From contig NC_134401.1 of assembly GCF_050003625.1 (NCBI RefSeq), positions 69,730,537 to 69,794,536 on the forward strand: a stretch of DNA of 64,000 nt. Reading direction: 5' to 3'. Below the pieces are notes generated by a model. That model did no database searches, was not told the origin of the DNA, and was given only the letters and a program-made list of their open reading frames with translations. Below are positions 31,323 to 43,814 of the stretch, piece after piece (within the stretch, counting starts at the first letter, position 1; the number at the start of each line of letters is the position of its first letter). Origin of the DNA: Haematobia irritans (Eukaryota > Arthropoda > Insecta > Diptera > Muscidae). The translations under genes were made by a program, and so were the position numbers.

Positions 31323-31455
31323 TCCACCGTAACGCAATGGTTAGCTGCACGCCTTGCATACACTTGGTCTGGGTTCAAACCCAGTTTCGACCAAACACGA
31401 AAACATTTTTCAGCGGTGGATTACCCCCCTCAGTAATGCTGGTGACATTTCTGAG
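31323..31455 (+). mobile_element. tRNA-derived SINE, 5' part
   Basis: CCACCGTAACGCAATGGTTAG with A-box-like and degraded B-box sequence (GGGTTCAAACCC), followed by body words TCAGTAATGCTGGTGACA. It is cut by the start of the LOA LINE. Confidence 0.8.
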
Positions 31456-32028
31456 TTTTTAGGGATATTCATTCAACCGTCGAACGGAACGGACGTGTTT
31501 TTTTTAATAGCGGACTAACTCATCGTAATACGTACCTACTACGAATTTCAAGTGTGGTGGGATATTAAGCTGGGTTGCTAACTTCAGGGCCCAGTGGACG
31601 GGTATCGACTGGAGTTATAAATTTGGACAATGACCAAGAGTTAGACACTTTGACAAGTCGAACCTTTTCCAAGGTAACGGCATCAAAAGAAGATAATCCC
31701 TCACGAAAGAAATTCAAGGAACGCAGAAATGCTTTGTAAAGAAATTAGGATCAGTCGACCCAAGCACGTTATCGGCTAAACAAAACTATTCCTTAAAATG
31801 GGCTCAAGGAATTCTTAAGGCTGGAAAAAGGGAACGATCACCGGATAAGCTGCCATCCTCCAAAAGGGATCAACGATCATTTGCCTCAGTTGCTAAAGAC
31901 AGCCTTATGATGGTTATCGTTAATAAAGGAGCATTGGACGGTATGGTTCCACAGCAAAAATGGGGGGAAATTGAGAAGGCTTTGTCTGGCGTCTACTCAC
32001 AGGTGCTGGAAAAGTTTCCCGGCCCAGA

Positions 32029-33052
32029 TCTTCGCTGTGGTCGGAAAAATGTACGGTCATAGTTCGGTCCTCAAAGTAATGCCAGATGTGCCTAACGTAG
32101 TGGGTTACACCCTGGCAAAACCACTTTTCGACAAAAAGTTTGAAACTCTAATTCCCAACAGTGAGGCGTGGTGTACACAGACCATGGGGAATAAAAGATA
32201 TATAGATTTCTATACTGATGGCTCCAAATTGAATGGACAAGTGGGTTTGGGAGTATATTCTAAAGATCTGGAAATCCGAATAGCGAAAAGATTACCTAAT
32301 CACTGTAGTGCTCCTTAACTCGAAACGGCCATAGACTGCCGCAAGTCTCTCAATGAGATGGCTGAGCAGTACAATATTCACCTAATATGGGTGCCTGGCC
32401 ATGGGAACATACCGGGGAACTGCGAAGCAGATGTGTTAGCAAGGCTATGAACTACCTTACATATTCCAGGGGAACTAGAATCTGTTGGTATGCCTCTGGC
32501 CACCTGCAAGCTCTTACTGCATGAGAAGGCTGTTATGATGGCCAATATTCGATGGGAGAATTGAAAGGGTTGTAACGACACCAAGCAAATATGGCCCCAT
32601 TTAAACTTAAACCGCACACTAGATATGCTAGTGTTCTCAAGGCGTCAGATATCACTCCTGATATCTGCTATAACGGGTCGCTGCCTGATAGGCGAATTTG
32701 GTGCGAAGTATAATGACTATTGTATAAGCTGTCACGATGTGGAGGAAAAGGAATCAATTAAACACCTCTTGTGTGAGTGTCCTGCTTTTTGTGTAAGGCG
32801 TAAGCGAATTTTAGGAGCATATAGCTTTAGATTACTGGCTGACCTGGAAAACGTTAACTTAAGCAGTTTGTTAATGTTTTTGGAGCAATCTGGTTGGTTC
32901 CACAAAAGTAAATAATAGAGAAGGTTCAGTGGTTAAGACTAGAAGTGCCCATATGTAATAGGTACTTTTAGTTAAATGTGGTATCACAATGGACTGAATA
33001 GTCTAAGTGAGCCTTAAATTTAATCGGGCTGCCACTTTAACCTAACCTAACC
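32029..33052 (+). mobile_element. LOA-type LINE 3' fragment nested in copy C (copy D)
   Basis: Starts within the RNase H region (GCTGTGGTCGG, YTDGSKLNG) and runs to a clean 3' terminus CCTAACCTAACC, after which ORF1 of copy C resumes (ATCAAGGACG). About 30 bp of ORF1 were lost at the insertion point. Internal deletions and stops are present. Confidence 0.88.
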
Positions 33053-33723
33053 ATCAAGGACGATTTAAGCTAGTCGCATTTGAGGACCAGAGGTCTATAG
33101 AATGTTTTAAAGCTGCTCTGATACTAATTGGTGAAGTTTGGGAAGGAGCTGCTCTAGAGTTAGTCGAGAAGAAAGACATACCGGCTAGACCTAGAGCATA
33201 TGCGTGGATACCTGCAAACCCTCATGACCCTGAATCTACTTTAAATAGACTGAAACAATGCAATCCAGATCTTCCAACAGCTGATTGGAAGGTTGGCCGT
33301 TTGGACGAAGTGGATGGACCAAGACGGCATGCAGTGTTTATATTGAACACTCAGTCTTTGTCACGTCTAGCAAAGTCTCAGGGCCGTGTATGTTATGGCT
33401 TTCATTATATACAAATGAAGGTATATAAAAACGATCAGCTAAAGGACTCGGAAATTGACAAGCCTCTGTCTGAATCAGAAATAAGCGGATCATCTTGCGA
33501 AGTCGAGGGAGATACCAAAGATGCAGACTTGGATAGACACCGTATGCAAGAGGACGATTCTACTGCCTCAAAACTCACCAAACTTGAACCTATGGTTATT
33601 GCGAGAGTCACCGAGATCTCTGAAGAGAATATTCTTGATGACTCGATTGAAACGGCTGATGTGACGGTTGTTGAAAATCTCGATGGTCCTACGGATCCTC
33701 CAGATAAATCTTCACCATTGTAA
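33053..33723 (+). pseudogene. LINE copy C ORF1, C-terminal part (DUF4780-like)
   Basis: Continuous frame with GRFKLVAFEDQRSIECFKAAL, GEVWEGAALELV, AWIPANPHDPES, LPTADWKVGRLDEVDGPRR and an acidic tail. The N-terminal part lies before the nested insertion (about 31570-32028) with frameshifts. ORF1 proteins bind element RNA; this one lacks the usual zinc knuckles. Confidence 0.8.
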
Positions 33724-36700
33724 GGCTGCATGTGCTGCCTTCAAAGTTCTCCTGATGAAAGGGGACATAGATATAGTTCAAGCTATTGCAGTATAGTGGT
33801 AATGATGTAAATCGAGCCTGTATAATTGCTAAAAACGAGCTCAACTTGTTTCTGCTTCCTTCAATGTGCAATACAGACACTGTCGTTGCCAATTTAGAAA
33901 TAGCCAAATGCAAATATTGGGTATCTTCGGTCTACATGGGACATGATAGGGAGATGCCTCCATGTGCCGTTAACACCTTAGTTGAGGAGTCATTGAAAAC
34001 AAAGACAAAACTCATTATGGGATGCGATGCAAATGCACATCATAGTATACGGGGAAGTGGTGACATTAATACAAGAGGAGAGTCACTCCTAGAGTTTATT
34101 TTGCGTACTAATTTGGTAGTTTGCAATAAGTGAGATGCCCCAACCGTTGTTACTAAAAACAGGCAAGAGGTTTTGGACGTCACCTTGGCCTCGCAAGAAC
34201 TGAATGAAATGATATCTAATTGGCAGGGTTTAAGTGAACATAGCTTCTCAGATCATCGCTACATCAGTTTCATATTTGATGTTCATACCACCAAGACCAT
34301 ATTTCCGCCAAATGTTAGGAAAGCTGACTGGAATAGGTATAGGGAATCGTTCAATATGATGATACCGGAAATACCAGAGACAAATATGAGCACAGTCCAA
34401 GTTATCGAACACGCAGTGGAGAGGATTACTAAGGCCTTCAACATTTCACTGAAAGCTGCATGCCCTAGAGGAACCCAAGGGGGGGAAATCGACCACCATG
34501 GTGGTCTACGGAGTTAGGTAATATGAGGAAATCGTGCAGGAAGCTCTTTAACAAAGCAAAGTCCACCAGAACTCCTGTGGATTGGGACGCTTACAAGAAG
34601 AATCTGAGAGGATACAAGCGAGAACTGAGAAAGGCTCAACATAACTCTTGGAATGATTACTGCAGCAGCATTGAGAATACGTCCGAGGCTTCCAGACTAC
34701 GGAAGGTGCTAGCATCCACGAACTCCGCTCGAGGTTTCATTAAAACATAGGAGGGCAATTGGACAACGTCCAGTGAGGAGACGCTGGAGGTACTATTGGA
34801 CACACATTTTCCCGGAAATCAGACGGTTGAACCATGTACTGGCGGTGCCACAGTGGCTCAGCGAGGAAATTGTATCGGAATCTAGAATAAAATGTACGTT
34901 AAATAGCTTTGGATCATTCAAATCCCCCGGACCTGATGGAATTACTTCGGCGGAGTTACAAGCGGTGGCTGACAGAAGTATCCCCTGGTTGTCGGCGATA
35001 TATATAGGATGTATCAACTTATCATATATTCTAGGAAGGTGCAGGGAAACAAAAGTCGTTTTCATACCTAAAGCGGGAAAAGCCTCTCACTCGAGTGCGA
35101 AGGATTTACGACCAATCAGCTTATACTTAAGACTCTGGAGAGGATGAGAGATATTTATCTTAGAACTAGCGTCGATTCAATTTTGCTGTCGAAACGACAA
35201 CATGCATACTTGAAGGTCTACTGAGACCGCATTACATGAAATAGTCAGCTTTATTGAAAGCTCACTATCTGTCAAAGAATACACAATCGTGGCGTTTCTA
35301 GACATCGAAGGGGCGTTCAATAATGTCCATCCGAGCTCGATATTAAATGGACTGACAACTCTGAATGTTGATCCATGTATACTTAGGCTATTAAACGAAC
35401 TTCTAATGAAGAGACGTATTTCAGCCACACTAGGACAAGCAAACATACAAAGGTATGTGAACAGAGGCACTCCCCAAGGAGGAGTTCTATCACCTCTTCT
35501 TTGCAATGTTGCTTTAAATAACCTTCTGGTTACCCTAGAAAAAGAAAGGATAAACGTGGTGGCATACGCAGATGATGTGGCTCTAGCAGTCAGGGGAAAA
35601 TTCCCATCAACAATCAGAGATATTATTCAGAGAGCCCTCCGGATGACTGAGAAATGGGCGAAAGATAATGGTCTTGGGGTAAATCCTGCAAAGACAGAAC
35701 TAGTCATGTACTGCAAAGATCGCAAAACTCCCACGGTTAGGCCCATTTCCTTAGGGGGTATTGAAATTCCCTTTGGTGAGTGTGCAAAATACTTTGGCGT
35801 TATTTTGGACAGGAAGCTGAACTTTAAGCTTAATATTGAAGAAAGGGCGAGAAAAGCAACGGTAGCTTTGTACTCGTGCAAAAGGCAATAGGAAAAAAGT
35901 GGGGACTAAAACCAAAAATTGTGCGTTGGCTATAAACGGCAGTAGTAAGACCAATAATGCTATATGGTGTTATAGTCTGGTGGCCGGCACTTCAGAAACC
36001 GACTTGTTTAGATAAAGTTCAGCGCATGGCGAGCTTATGTATCTCAGGCGCATTTAGTAAGACAGGAACAGACTCCCTTAATGTCATGCTACATCTATTG
36101 CCTTTAGACATTTTGGCCAAACAGTCAGTCAGCTGCAACAACGGTTGTGCGGTTGCCGAGCTATCGCTGTGGTCGGAAAAAGGTTACGGTCACAGTTCGG
36201 CCCTCAAATTAATGTGCCTAACGTAATGGATTACACTGTGGCGAGACCACTTTTCGACAAAAAGTTTGAGTCTCTAATTCCCAACTGTGAGGCGTGGTGT
36301 ACACAGACCCCAGGGAATAAAAGATATATAGATTTCTATACTGATGGCTCCAAATTGAATGCACAAGTGGGGTTCGGAGTATATTCTAAAGATCTGGAAA
36401 TTCGAATAGCGAAAAGATTACCTAATCACTGTAGAGTTTTTCAGGCTGAAATATTGGCAATAAGAGATGTGGCGAATTGGCTGACAAGTAATGTTCCAAC
36501 AAATATTGGCATTAATATATACTCAGACAGTCAACCTGCAATAAAATCCTTGGACTCGGTGTTCCTTAACTAGAAAACGGCCATAGACTGCCGCAAATCT
36601 CTCAACGAGATGGCTGAGCAGTACAATATTCACCTAATATGGGTGCCTGGCCATAGGAACATACCGGGGAACTGCGAAGCGGATGAGTAGGCAAGGCTAG

Positions 36701-37165
36701 GAACTACCTTACATATTCCAGGGGAAGTAGAATCTGTTGGTATGCCCCTGGCGACCTGCAAGCTCATGCTGCGTGAGAATGCTGTTATGATGGCAAATGT
36801 TCGATGGGAGAATTGCAAGGGCTGTAACGACACCAAGCAAATATGTCCCCATTTAAACTTAAACCGTACACTAGATATGCTAGTGTTCTCGAGACGTCAG
36901 ATATCACTCCTGATATCTGCTATAACGGGTCGCTGCCTGATAGGCGATTTTGCAAAAAATATAGGCGCGAAGTATAATGACTATTGTATGAGCTGTCATG
37001 ATGCGGAGGAAATGGAATCAATTAAACACCTCTTGTGTGAGTGTCCTGCAATTTGTGTAAAGCGCAAGCAAATTTTAGGAGCATATAGCTTCAGATTACT
37101 GGCGGATCTGGAAAACGTTAACTTAAGCAGTCTGCCAATGTTTTTGGAACAATCTGGTTGATTCA
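33724..37165 (+). pseudogene. LINE copy C ORF2 (endonuclease, RT, RNase H), broken
   Basis: The apurinic-type endonuclease (GCDANAHHSI, SDHRYISF), RT (YADDVALAV at about 35565) and RNase H (YTDGS, YSDSQPA) are all recognisable. Interruptions include a Gly-to-TGA change near 34130, frameshifts near 34480, 34745, 35130, 35890 and 36150, and amber codons near 36571 and 36688. Confidence 0.88.
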
Positions 37166-37311
37166 ACAAAGAAAAATAATCAAGAAGGTTCAGCGGTTAA
37201 AACTAGAAGTGCCCATATGTAATAGGTACTTTTAGTTAATGTGGTATCACAATGGACTGAATAGTCTAAGTGAGCCTGAATCTTAATCGGGCTGCCACTT
37301 TAACCTTTAAC

Positions 37312-37554
37312 CTAAGTTTTTCGCGATCTGCACCATTCGCGTGTGTGGGAAGCACAGAGGCATTTAAAACAAAAGCGATGTTCTCTCATGTGTTTTCTTC
37401 GTTCATGGACGTCCATCCGTTGAAATTCGGGGCAGTCTTTTAAAATGTGACGGTTGTGGCAGATACGGCATTTCGGCTCACTAAATGTGGTACTGTAACG
37501 TGAATGTATTAACTTATGAACTTGAGAATAAAGATTATGAAATTTAGTTGGCAA
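37312..37554 (-). pseudogene. Pao Gag-like zinc-knuckle frame, cut by LINE tail
   Basis: Minus-strand frame with CRICHNRHILKDC and CFKCLCASHTREWC clusters separated by a helical segment, the layout seen at 2677-3114. Its stop codon (CTA on the plus strand at 37312) is supplied by the LINE 3' tail. It lies downstream of the minus-strand Pao pol, separated only by a SINE fragment. Confidence 0.6.
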
Positions 37555-37594
37555 AGGGTAGAATACACAGTTTAACTATTGGACGCAAAAAAAA

Positions 37595-37789
37595 GGATTA
37601 TCCCACCTCAGTAATGCTGGTGACATTTCTCAGGGTTTTCAAAGATTCTCTAAGTGGTTTCACTGCAATGTGGAACGCCGTTCCGACTCGGCTATAAAAA
37701 GGAGGTCCCTTGTCATAGATCTTAACATGGAATCGGGCAGCACTCAGTGATAAGAGAGAAGTTCACCAAAGTGGTATCACAATGGACTG
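37595..37789 (+). mobile_element. tRNA-derived SINE, body and 3' part
   Basis: Matches the SINE at 21747 from GGATTATCCCACCTCAG through GGCTATAAAAAGGAGG to GTGGTATCACAATGGACTG. The tRNA head and terminal repeat are missing. Confidence 0.85.
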
Positions 37790-37794
37790 GACTG

Positions 37795-38737
37795 AAGTTA
37801 TCGTCTTTAATAATAACTAAGTCGTCTTCCTTAAGATTTTGCTGTTCTGTCTTCCATTTATATCTCTTCTGCAAGTTGGAGATGTACTCGTCCTTCCATC
37901 TCTTTGCGAAATTAAACTGGATCGTTTTCAATCTTTGTCATCGATTTATTAAAGTCAAGTTATCAGTACATTGCTCCGGTGCAGCAATCAATGCGGAACC
38001 TCTAAGAAAATGTCCAGGTGTCAAAGCAGTAATTTCCATAGGGTCTTCGTTTATAGGAGACAAGGGCTTAGAATTCAGTACACTTTCTATTCGAACTAGT
38101 AAAGTAGAGAATTCCTCGTAAGTAAATTTAATATTGCCTGCGGCTTTTCGAAGATGGGATTTCATGCCTTTTACAGCAGCTTCCCACAGTCCCCCCATGT
38201 GTGGCGCATGTGGTGGAATAAAATGCCAAGTGAACCCGTGAATATTGTATTTGTCAACTAGACCTTTCTCAGAAGATTGTAAATTTTCGATACTCTCGGG
38301 AGAGGGCTTTGCTGGCACCAACAAAATTCGTCCCCACTTCTCCCTACAAATCGATCAAATGTGGCTAAGAAAGCTTCAGTAGTCAACTCGGAGCACGCCT
38401 CCAGATGCACAGCTCGAGTTGATAAACAAATGAAAACAGCGGCATAACCTTTATGAAGTTTCGCGTTTCGTACTTTCGAAGTTTTCAAATCGAATGGGCC
38501 GGCAAAATCCAACCCCGTGTTGGTAAAGGGCAGTGAGAAAGTACAACGCTCTTCAGGCAATGCAGCCATTATCTGATTTCGAATGCGCTGTTTATATATG
38601 GTGCAAGAACGGCAATTTCGAAAACAAGATCGAACAGAGTTCTTTAAACGTATCACGTAGAATTCAGCTCGTATTGCCCGTAACATACTTTGATGTTCGG
38701 CATGTAAAAGAAGCTTGTGGGTAAAAGTTAAAAGCAA
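37795..38737 (-). pseudogene. BEL/Pao integrase and start of DUF5641-like domain
   Basis: Minus-strand frames show the integrase zinc region (NCRSCTIYKQ), the core start (NTGLDFAGPFDLK), STRAVHLEACSELTTEAFL and FIPPHAPHMGGLWEAAVK, the Pao motif around the catalytic Glu. HFLRGSALI and RWKDEYISNLQKRYKW follow. The second Asp motif (SDNGTNF type) is missing at a frameshift near 38330. The C-terminal domain is cut at 37795 by a SINE fragment. Confidence 0.88.
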
Positions 38738-38738
38738 T

Positions 38739-39843
38739 TTAAAAAAAGTGAGAATGATCAGGCAGAATGATCGGATACTTCTCGTTGTATGGAAGATCCG
38801 AATTCGCTAAACGACCATTTACTCTAACTAAATCTCGTTCATCTAAAAAAGGGTTCAGAGATAGAAGTTTGCTCTTAGAAGATATTGGTTGATTGTTTTT
38901 CAATGCATGATATTCCGTAGGAAAAATTTTAAGTTGCGCCAGCCTAATTAATTGAAATTTGGCAATTCTAATTTCCGCTGAAGTAATAAATTGATCGCCA
39001 AATGAGTCAGAATTCCGCTTTTGACATTTCCTTATAAATCTGTACATAAAACATACAACTCGTAGAGCTCGGCTGAAGGAAGAGAATCGCAGTACAGCCT
39101 CGCGTTCCAATATCGGCTGCGTTTTCAGTTGTTGGAACATATCGCCAAGTTACATTTCCCACATTATCCAAAATTTCTGAAATCTTATTTGCGACAAAAG
39201 TTTTCCAATGGAAAGGGAGTTTATCTAACCAAGCTAAAGTAATAGTTGAGTGCACCAAAGATAAACACCGGTAACAGGAAAAGTCAGATTTTGCGATATT
39301 GATTTCAAAAGTCTAGACAGTAGTGCCGCCCGCACAATTCTAACCTGGGAAAGCTCACTGTTTTCAAAGGTGCCACCTTAGTTTTTGACACAAGTAAATT
39401 TGATGTTATATAATTCTCAGGTGATATGATGCGGATATATATACATGCGCAGTATGCTTTTTCAGAAGCATCGCAGAATCCGTGAATTTGAATACGTCTG
39501 TCAGGGGCATAATAAATTCAACGAGGTATTCTGATATACTCTATGTCCAGAAAGTTGGAAATGAAAGAATTCCATTTATGAAAAGAGTGAGGCTTGACTT
39601 CCTCATCCCAATCAGTCCCATCAAGCCAAAGTTGTTGTAAAAGCATTTTTGCTACAACTATAATCGGCGCCAACTAACCAGCGGGATCGAATATCTTCGC
39701 CAAAATGGATAATATTTTTCTTTTCGTCATCGGTGTGGAGGGAAGAGTAATATTTGAAACTATATAGAAAAAGTATATGACATAGCATTCCATCGAATGG
39801 CTAATGTTTTAGTTTCGCTGGTATCTTCAAGTTTCAAGAAATC
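38739..39843 (-). pseudogene. BEL/Pao RNase H and A17-like region, heavily decayed
   Basis: 38739-39140 encodes the inter-domain stretch (FSSFSRALRVVCFMYRFIRK, LLSLNPFLDERDLVRVNGRL). 39007-39258 carries the RNase H C-terminus (TITLAWLDKLPFHWKTFVANK, TENAADIGTRG). From 39300 to 39843 only scattered matches to the Pao FDPAGW and HGFCDAS segments survive. Confidence 0.75.
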
Positions 39844-40556
39844 TTAATTTAGAAGATCTTCCGGCGGCACATTGCGAAGAATATGTGGGTGATAAGCCGT
39901 AAGCTTTTTAAGTGGAAACCCCGCAGAATTAAGTAGATCTATAACTTGTAACAAGTAAGTCTTGGTCTCAGTTAAGGAATGTCCTCCAGAAAGAACATCG
40001 TCAACATATGTTTGGTATTGAAAATATGTGAAGCTGTGGGATGAGTATTTTTTCCTTCCTCGCCTATTTGTAAAAGTGTGCGAATAGCCAAGTATGGAGC
40101 ACATTTTACTCCAAAAGTCACAGTCTTCAAGCAAAAATCTTTGATCCCTTCGGTTAAATTTTCCCGGAATAAAATGCGCTGATATTTTCTATCATCCTGA
40201 ACATCATTTTGGCGATACATCTTTTGAATATCGCCATTAAACACGTATAGGAAGAAACGCCAGCGTAGTACAACATTCATCAGTTCATTTTGTAGTATCG
40301 GTCCAGTATGCAGAATATCTTTCAATGCAACTCCCGTCGAAGTTTTCTTCCAGGCGTTAAATACCACACGTACTTTTGTAGATGACCTTTCAGGTTTTAC
40401 GACTGCGTGATGAGGAAGATAAAAGGAAAAATATGGAGAATCACGACAGATTTCTGAGGAAGACGTTATCTCCATGTGGTCAAGTGTTAAATATTCAGAT
40501 AAAATAGCAGTGTATTCTGCAGCATGTTGAGGCGATTTTTTCAAGTTCTTTTCCAT
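39844..40556 (-). pseudogene. BEL/Pao reverse transcriptase
   Basis: FYLPHHAVVKPERSSTKVRV, VALKDILHTGPILQNELMNV, LYVFNGDIQKMYRQ and the catalytic YVDDVLSGG box (about 40000-40020) are present in two frames. The fingers and palm are readable, with frameshifts near 40070 and 40215. Confidence 0.88.
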
Positions 40557-40975
40557 ATGAAGATATTGACCGAGGGCAGCTCGTCTTGACGGTCCTAGAG
40601 CTAAGTATTTGGGTAGATCCTGACGAAAGGGTAATCTAACTTGATATCTCCCGTCAGATGGCGAACAGTAGTTTTTCGATAAAAATCTTCACACCACATG
40701 CCAGTTTCAGACAAATTTTTTGAAGTTGGAACTTCTTCAAGTTCCCAAAATTTTCTAATTTCATTATTAAGTGAATCAGTACAAGTTACAAAATTCCCAA
40801 ACATGTGAGTAGATCTAGTTTTTGGAGGGCCACTCAAAATCAAACCAAATTCAGTTTCTTGTGCAAGAAGACTTCCAGATATATTTCTTCGCACACCCGA
40901 TTTCAAGATGAATGGAAGAATGTCGCTACCTAATAACATGCCTATTTGCGCGGGTTTGTAAGAGTAGGAATCAGC
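40557..40975 (-). pseudogene. BEL/Pao protease C-terminal part
   Basis: KPAQIGMLLGSDILPFIL and AQETEFGLILSG are the typical Pao protease end, followed by a linker to RT. The mariner at 40978 separates it from the N-terminal part at 42150-42680. Confidence 0.8.
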
Positions 40976-40977
40976 TA

Positions 40978-42107
40978 ACAGGTTGGCTGATAAGTCCCCG
41001 GTCTGACACATAGATGGCGTCGCTATTATTAAATGCATATTATTTTTATACAGTACCAACCTTCAAATGATTCGTGTCAAAATTTGACGTCTGTAAGTCA
41101 ATTAGTTTGTGAGATAGAGCGTCTTTTGTGAAGCAACTTTTGTTATTGTGAAAAAAATGGAAAAAAAAGGAATTTCGTGTTTTGATAAAATACTGTTTTC
41201 TGAAGGGGAAAAATACGGTGGAAGCAAAAACTTGGCTGGATAATGAGTTTCCGGACTCTGCCCCAGGGAAATCAACAATAATTGATTGGTATGCAAAATT
41301 CAAGCGTGATGAAATGAGCACGGAGGACGGTGAACGCAGTGGACGCCCGAAAGAAGTGGTTACCGACGAAAACATCAAACAAATCCACAAAATGATTTTG
41401 AATGACCGTAAAATTAAGTTGATCGAGATAGTAGAGGCCTTAAAGATATCAAAAGAACGTGTTGGTCATATCATTCATCAATATTTGGATATGCGGAATC
41501 TCTGTGCAAAATGGGTGCCGCGCGAGCTCACATTTGACCAAAAACAACAACGTGTTGATGATTCTGAGAGGTGTTTGCAGCTGTTAACTCGTAATACACC
41601 CGAGTTTTTCCGTCGATGTGTGACAATGGATGAAACATGGCTCCATCACTACACTCCTGAGTCCAATCGGCTGAGTGGACAGCGACCGGTGAACCGTCTC
41701 CGAAGCGTGGAAAGACTCAAAAGTCCGCTGGCAAAGTAATGGTCTCTGTTTTTTGGAATGCGCATGGAATAATTTTTATCGATTATCTTGAGTAGGGAAA
41801 AACCATCAACAGTGACTATTATATAGGGTTATTGGAGCGTTAAAGGTCGAAATCGCGGCAAAACGGCCCCATATGAAGAAGAAACAAGTGTTGTTCCACC
41901 AAGACAACGCACCGTGCCACAAGTCATTGAGAACGATGGCAAAAATTCATGAATTGGGCTTCGAATTGCTTCCCCACCCACCGTATTCACCAGATCTGGC
42001 CCCCAGCGACTTTTTCTTGTTCTCAGACCTCAAAAACGAAAAGAAACGAATTTTGACAAAGAAATGTGTTTTTCTTTGTTAGACCGGGGACTTATCAGCC
42101 AACCTGT
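40978..42107 (+). mobile_element. Mariner (irritans-type), 1130 bp with internal deletion
   Basis: Perfect ends ACAGGTTGGCTGATAAGTC and its complement are flanked by TA (40976-40977, 42108-42109). Transposase pieces: EAKTWLDNEFPDSAPGKS to WVPRELTFDQ and TMDETWLHH in one frame, then a frameshift near 41690, then HQDNAPCHKS and SPDLAPSDFFLF. A deletion after FSDLK removes about 140 bp including the C-terminus. Non-autonomous. Confidence 0.93.
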
Positions 42108-42109
42108 TA

Positions 42110-43102
42110 AGTCAATCAATCTGGGTTGGGTAAGAGGGCATTAAGTGATTCATATTAGAAACAACTAATGCAGTTGTACGAATTTTGAAGCCAGATTTTC
42201 GAGATTTTAAAATCAGAGTTTCGAAGAATTCTCAAGAAGAGTACCCACAATCCTGAAATGGTGGTAAATGACGTTTTGGTTGGTATTAAGTATCGCTTTA
42301 CAAGTCTGTTTGAAATAAAAGATTCTTGGGATGCTTGCTCAATAAAAGCCCGTATTGTTAAATTAGTTCCGAAGTGTTCTAAATAGATTAACGCCGTTGG
42401 CAAAATAGTAGAATCTGCAGAACTAGCAAAGTTAGATTGTACATGTGAAACTGAATTTCCATAAGCAGCAGTTGATGTCGAAGGTTGATTATCATATGCA
42501 GTTTCCATATGAAATGTCGTGATTTCAGGTGGTGGACTACTTTGTGGCTCCTGAACAGAATCTGGGTGTAAAAGTGTATGATGTTTCTGGTGACATTTCT
42601 GACAAACATTTTCGCACACAAACAATTTGCGCATACTTTGTTGTCCTTGACGAACTTTCTCATTTGTGCAAGGGACCAAGTTTCAAATTTAAGACAGGCT
42701 CTCAAAGAATGATTAAGTTTGCAAGCTTTACAAGATCGGACTTTGGAATCAGTTTTCGTGTGATAAGTCTGAGTTTTCTGAGTCACATTTGTGTTACTTG
42801 AAGGCTTCCTCATGTCAGAAATACATTCCAACATATTTAATCTTTTTGAAATAAAGTCGTCCAATTGCTCCCAAGATGGCATTTCCTTATGATCGCTTAA
42901 CGAATTTTCCCAGGCTGTCAAAGTTTCATCCGGAAGTTTTGATGAAACCTAGGAATGGATTCCACGACATGACCGATATATTGTAAGTTTTCAATATAGA
43001 AAGACAATTGTTGATAGTGTACTGCAAGTTTCGTAGAGCTTTTCCTTTTTCCGAAGTCACGCGCTCAATTTCAAATATTTTCCTGAGCTGGTGATTAATA
43101 AG
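42110..43102 (-). pseudogene. BEL/Pao Gag C-terminus and protease N-terminus
   Basis: 43102 to about 42680 encodes the Pao gag LRKIFEIERVTSEKGKALRN region and zinc clusters (CKACKLNHSLRAC, CANCLCA); the CQKCHQKHHTLLH knuckle is in the next frame. The protease (ILPTALIYLEHFGTNLTIRAFIE) follows. The Asp expected at the active site is Glu here (GAG, 42338-42340). Two frameshifts. Confidence 0.8.
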
Positions 43103-43104
43103 TA

Positions 43105-43606
43105 ACAGGTTGACTGATAAGTCCCCGGTCTAACAAAGAAAAACACATTTTTTTCAAAATTCGTTTTTATTATTCAACATAGTTCACTTCAACGCCATAT
43201 AATAGTCACTGTTGATTGTTTTTCCCTTCTCAAGATAATCGATAAAAAATATTCCATGCGCATCCCAATAAAAACAGAGGCCGTTACTTTGCCAGCGGAC
43301 TTTTGAGTCTTTCCACGCTTCGGAGACGGTTCACCGGTCGCTGTCCACTCAGCCGATTGGAATCAGGAGTGTAGTGATGGAGCCATGTTTCATCCATTGT
43401 CACATATCGACCGAAAAACTCGGGTGTATTACGAGTTAACAGCTGCAAACACCGCTCAGAATCATCAACACGTTTTTGTTTTTGGTCAAATGTGAGCTCG
43501 CGCGGCACCCATTTGCACAGAGATTCCGCATATCCAAATATTGATGAATGATATGACCAACACGTTCCTTTGATATCTTTAAGGCCTCTGATATCTCGAT
43601 CAACTT
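43105..43606 (-). mobile_element. Mariner, 3' half of a split copy
   Basis: The terminal repeat next to TA (43103-43104) reads inward on the minus strand through TMDETWLHH and WVPREL to CTCGATCAACTT, where the CR1-like LINE begins. A prior internal deletion near 43190 removed the C-terminal catalytic Asp region. The other half is at 52293-52702. Confidence 0.9.
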
Positions 43607-43814
43607 CATTTCATTTCATTTTTTTCATTTCATTTCATTTATTTATTTTGGGTTCCAAGATATAGATCTTATAATGAGTATTAGAATCAATAATGCTATA
43701 ATAAATATAATAAGTAGAAAGATATTTTAAGAAGTATAATAATAATAATTATGAATAGGAATTACATATAATATGGTTATGAATTAGATATTAATATAAT
43801 TTTTTTTTTGTTAT

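Larger units (their letters stand above)
31466..37314 (+). mobile_element. LOA-type LINE, full span but decayed (copy C)
   Basis: The 5' end (ATTCAACCGTCGAAC) matches the 5' end of the near-intact copy at 50168, and the 3' end is TTTAACCTTTAACCTAAG. It includes ORF1 and ORF2 remnants and is interrupted by another LOA 3' fragment (32029-33052). Confidence 0.88.

Noticed and set aside
33435..33731. Minus-strand Ser-rich frame
   Set aside because: Antisense of the acidic LINE ORF1 tail.
40601..41059. 152-codon minus frame running from mariner end into Pao protease
   Set aside because: Its first codons come from the mariner 5' region; only the Pao part is meaningful.
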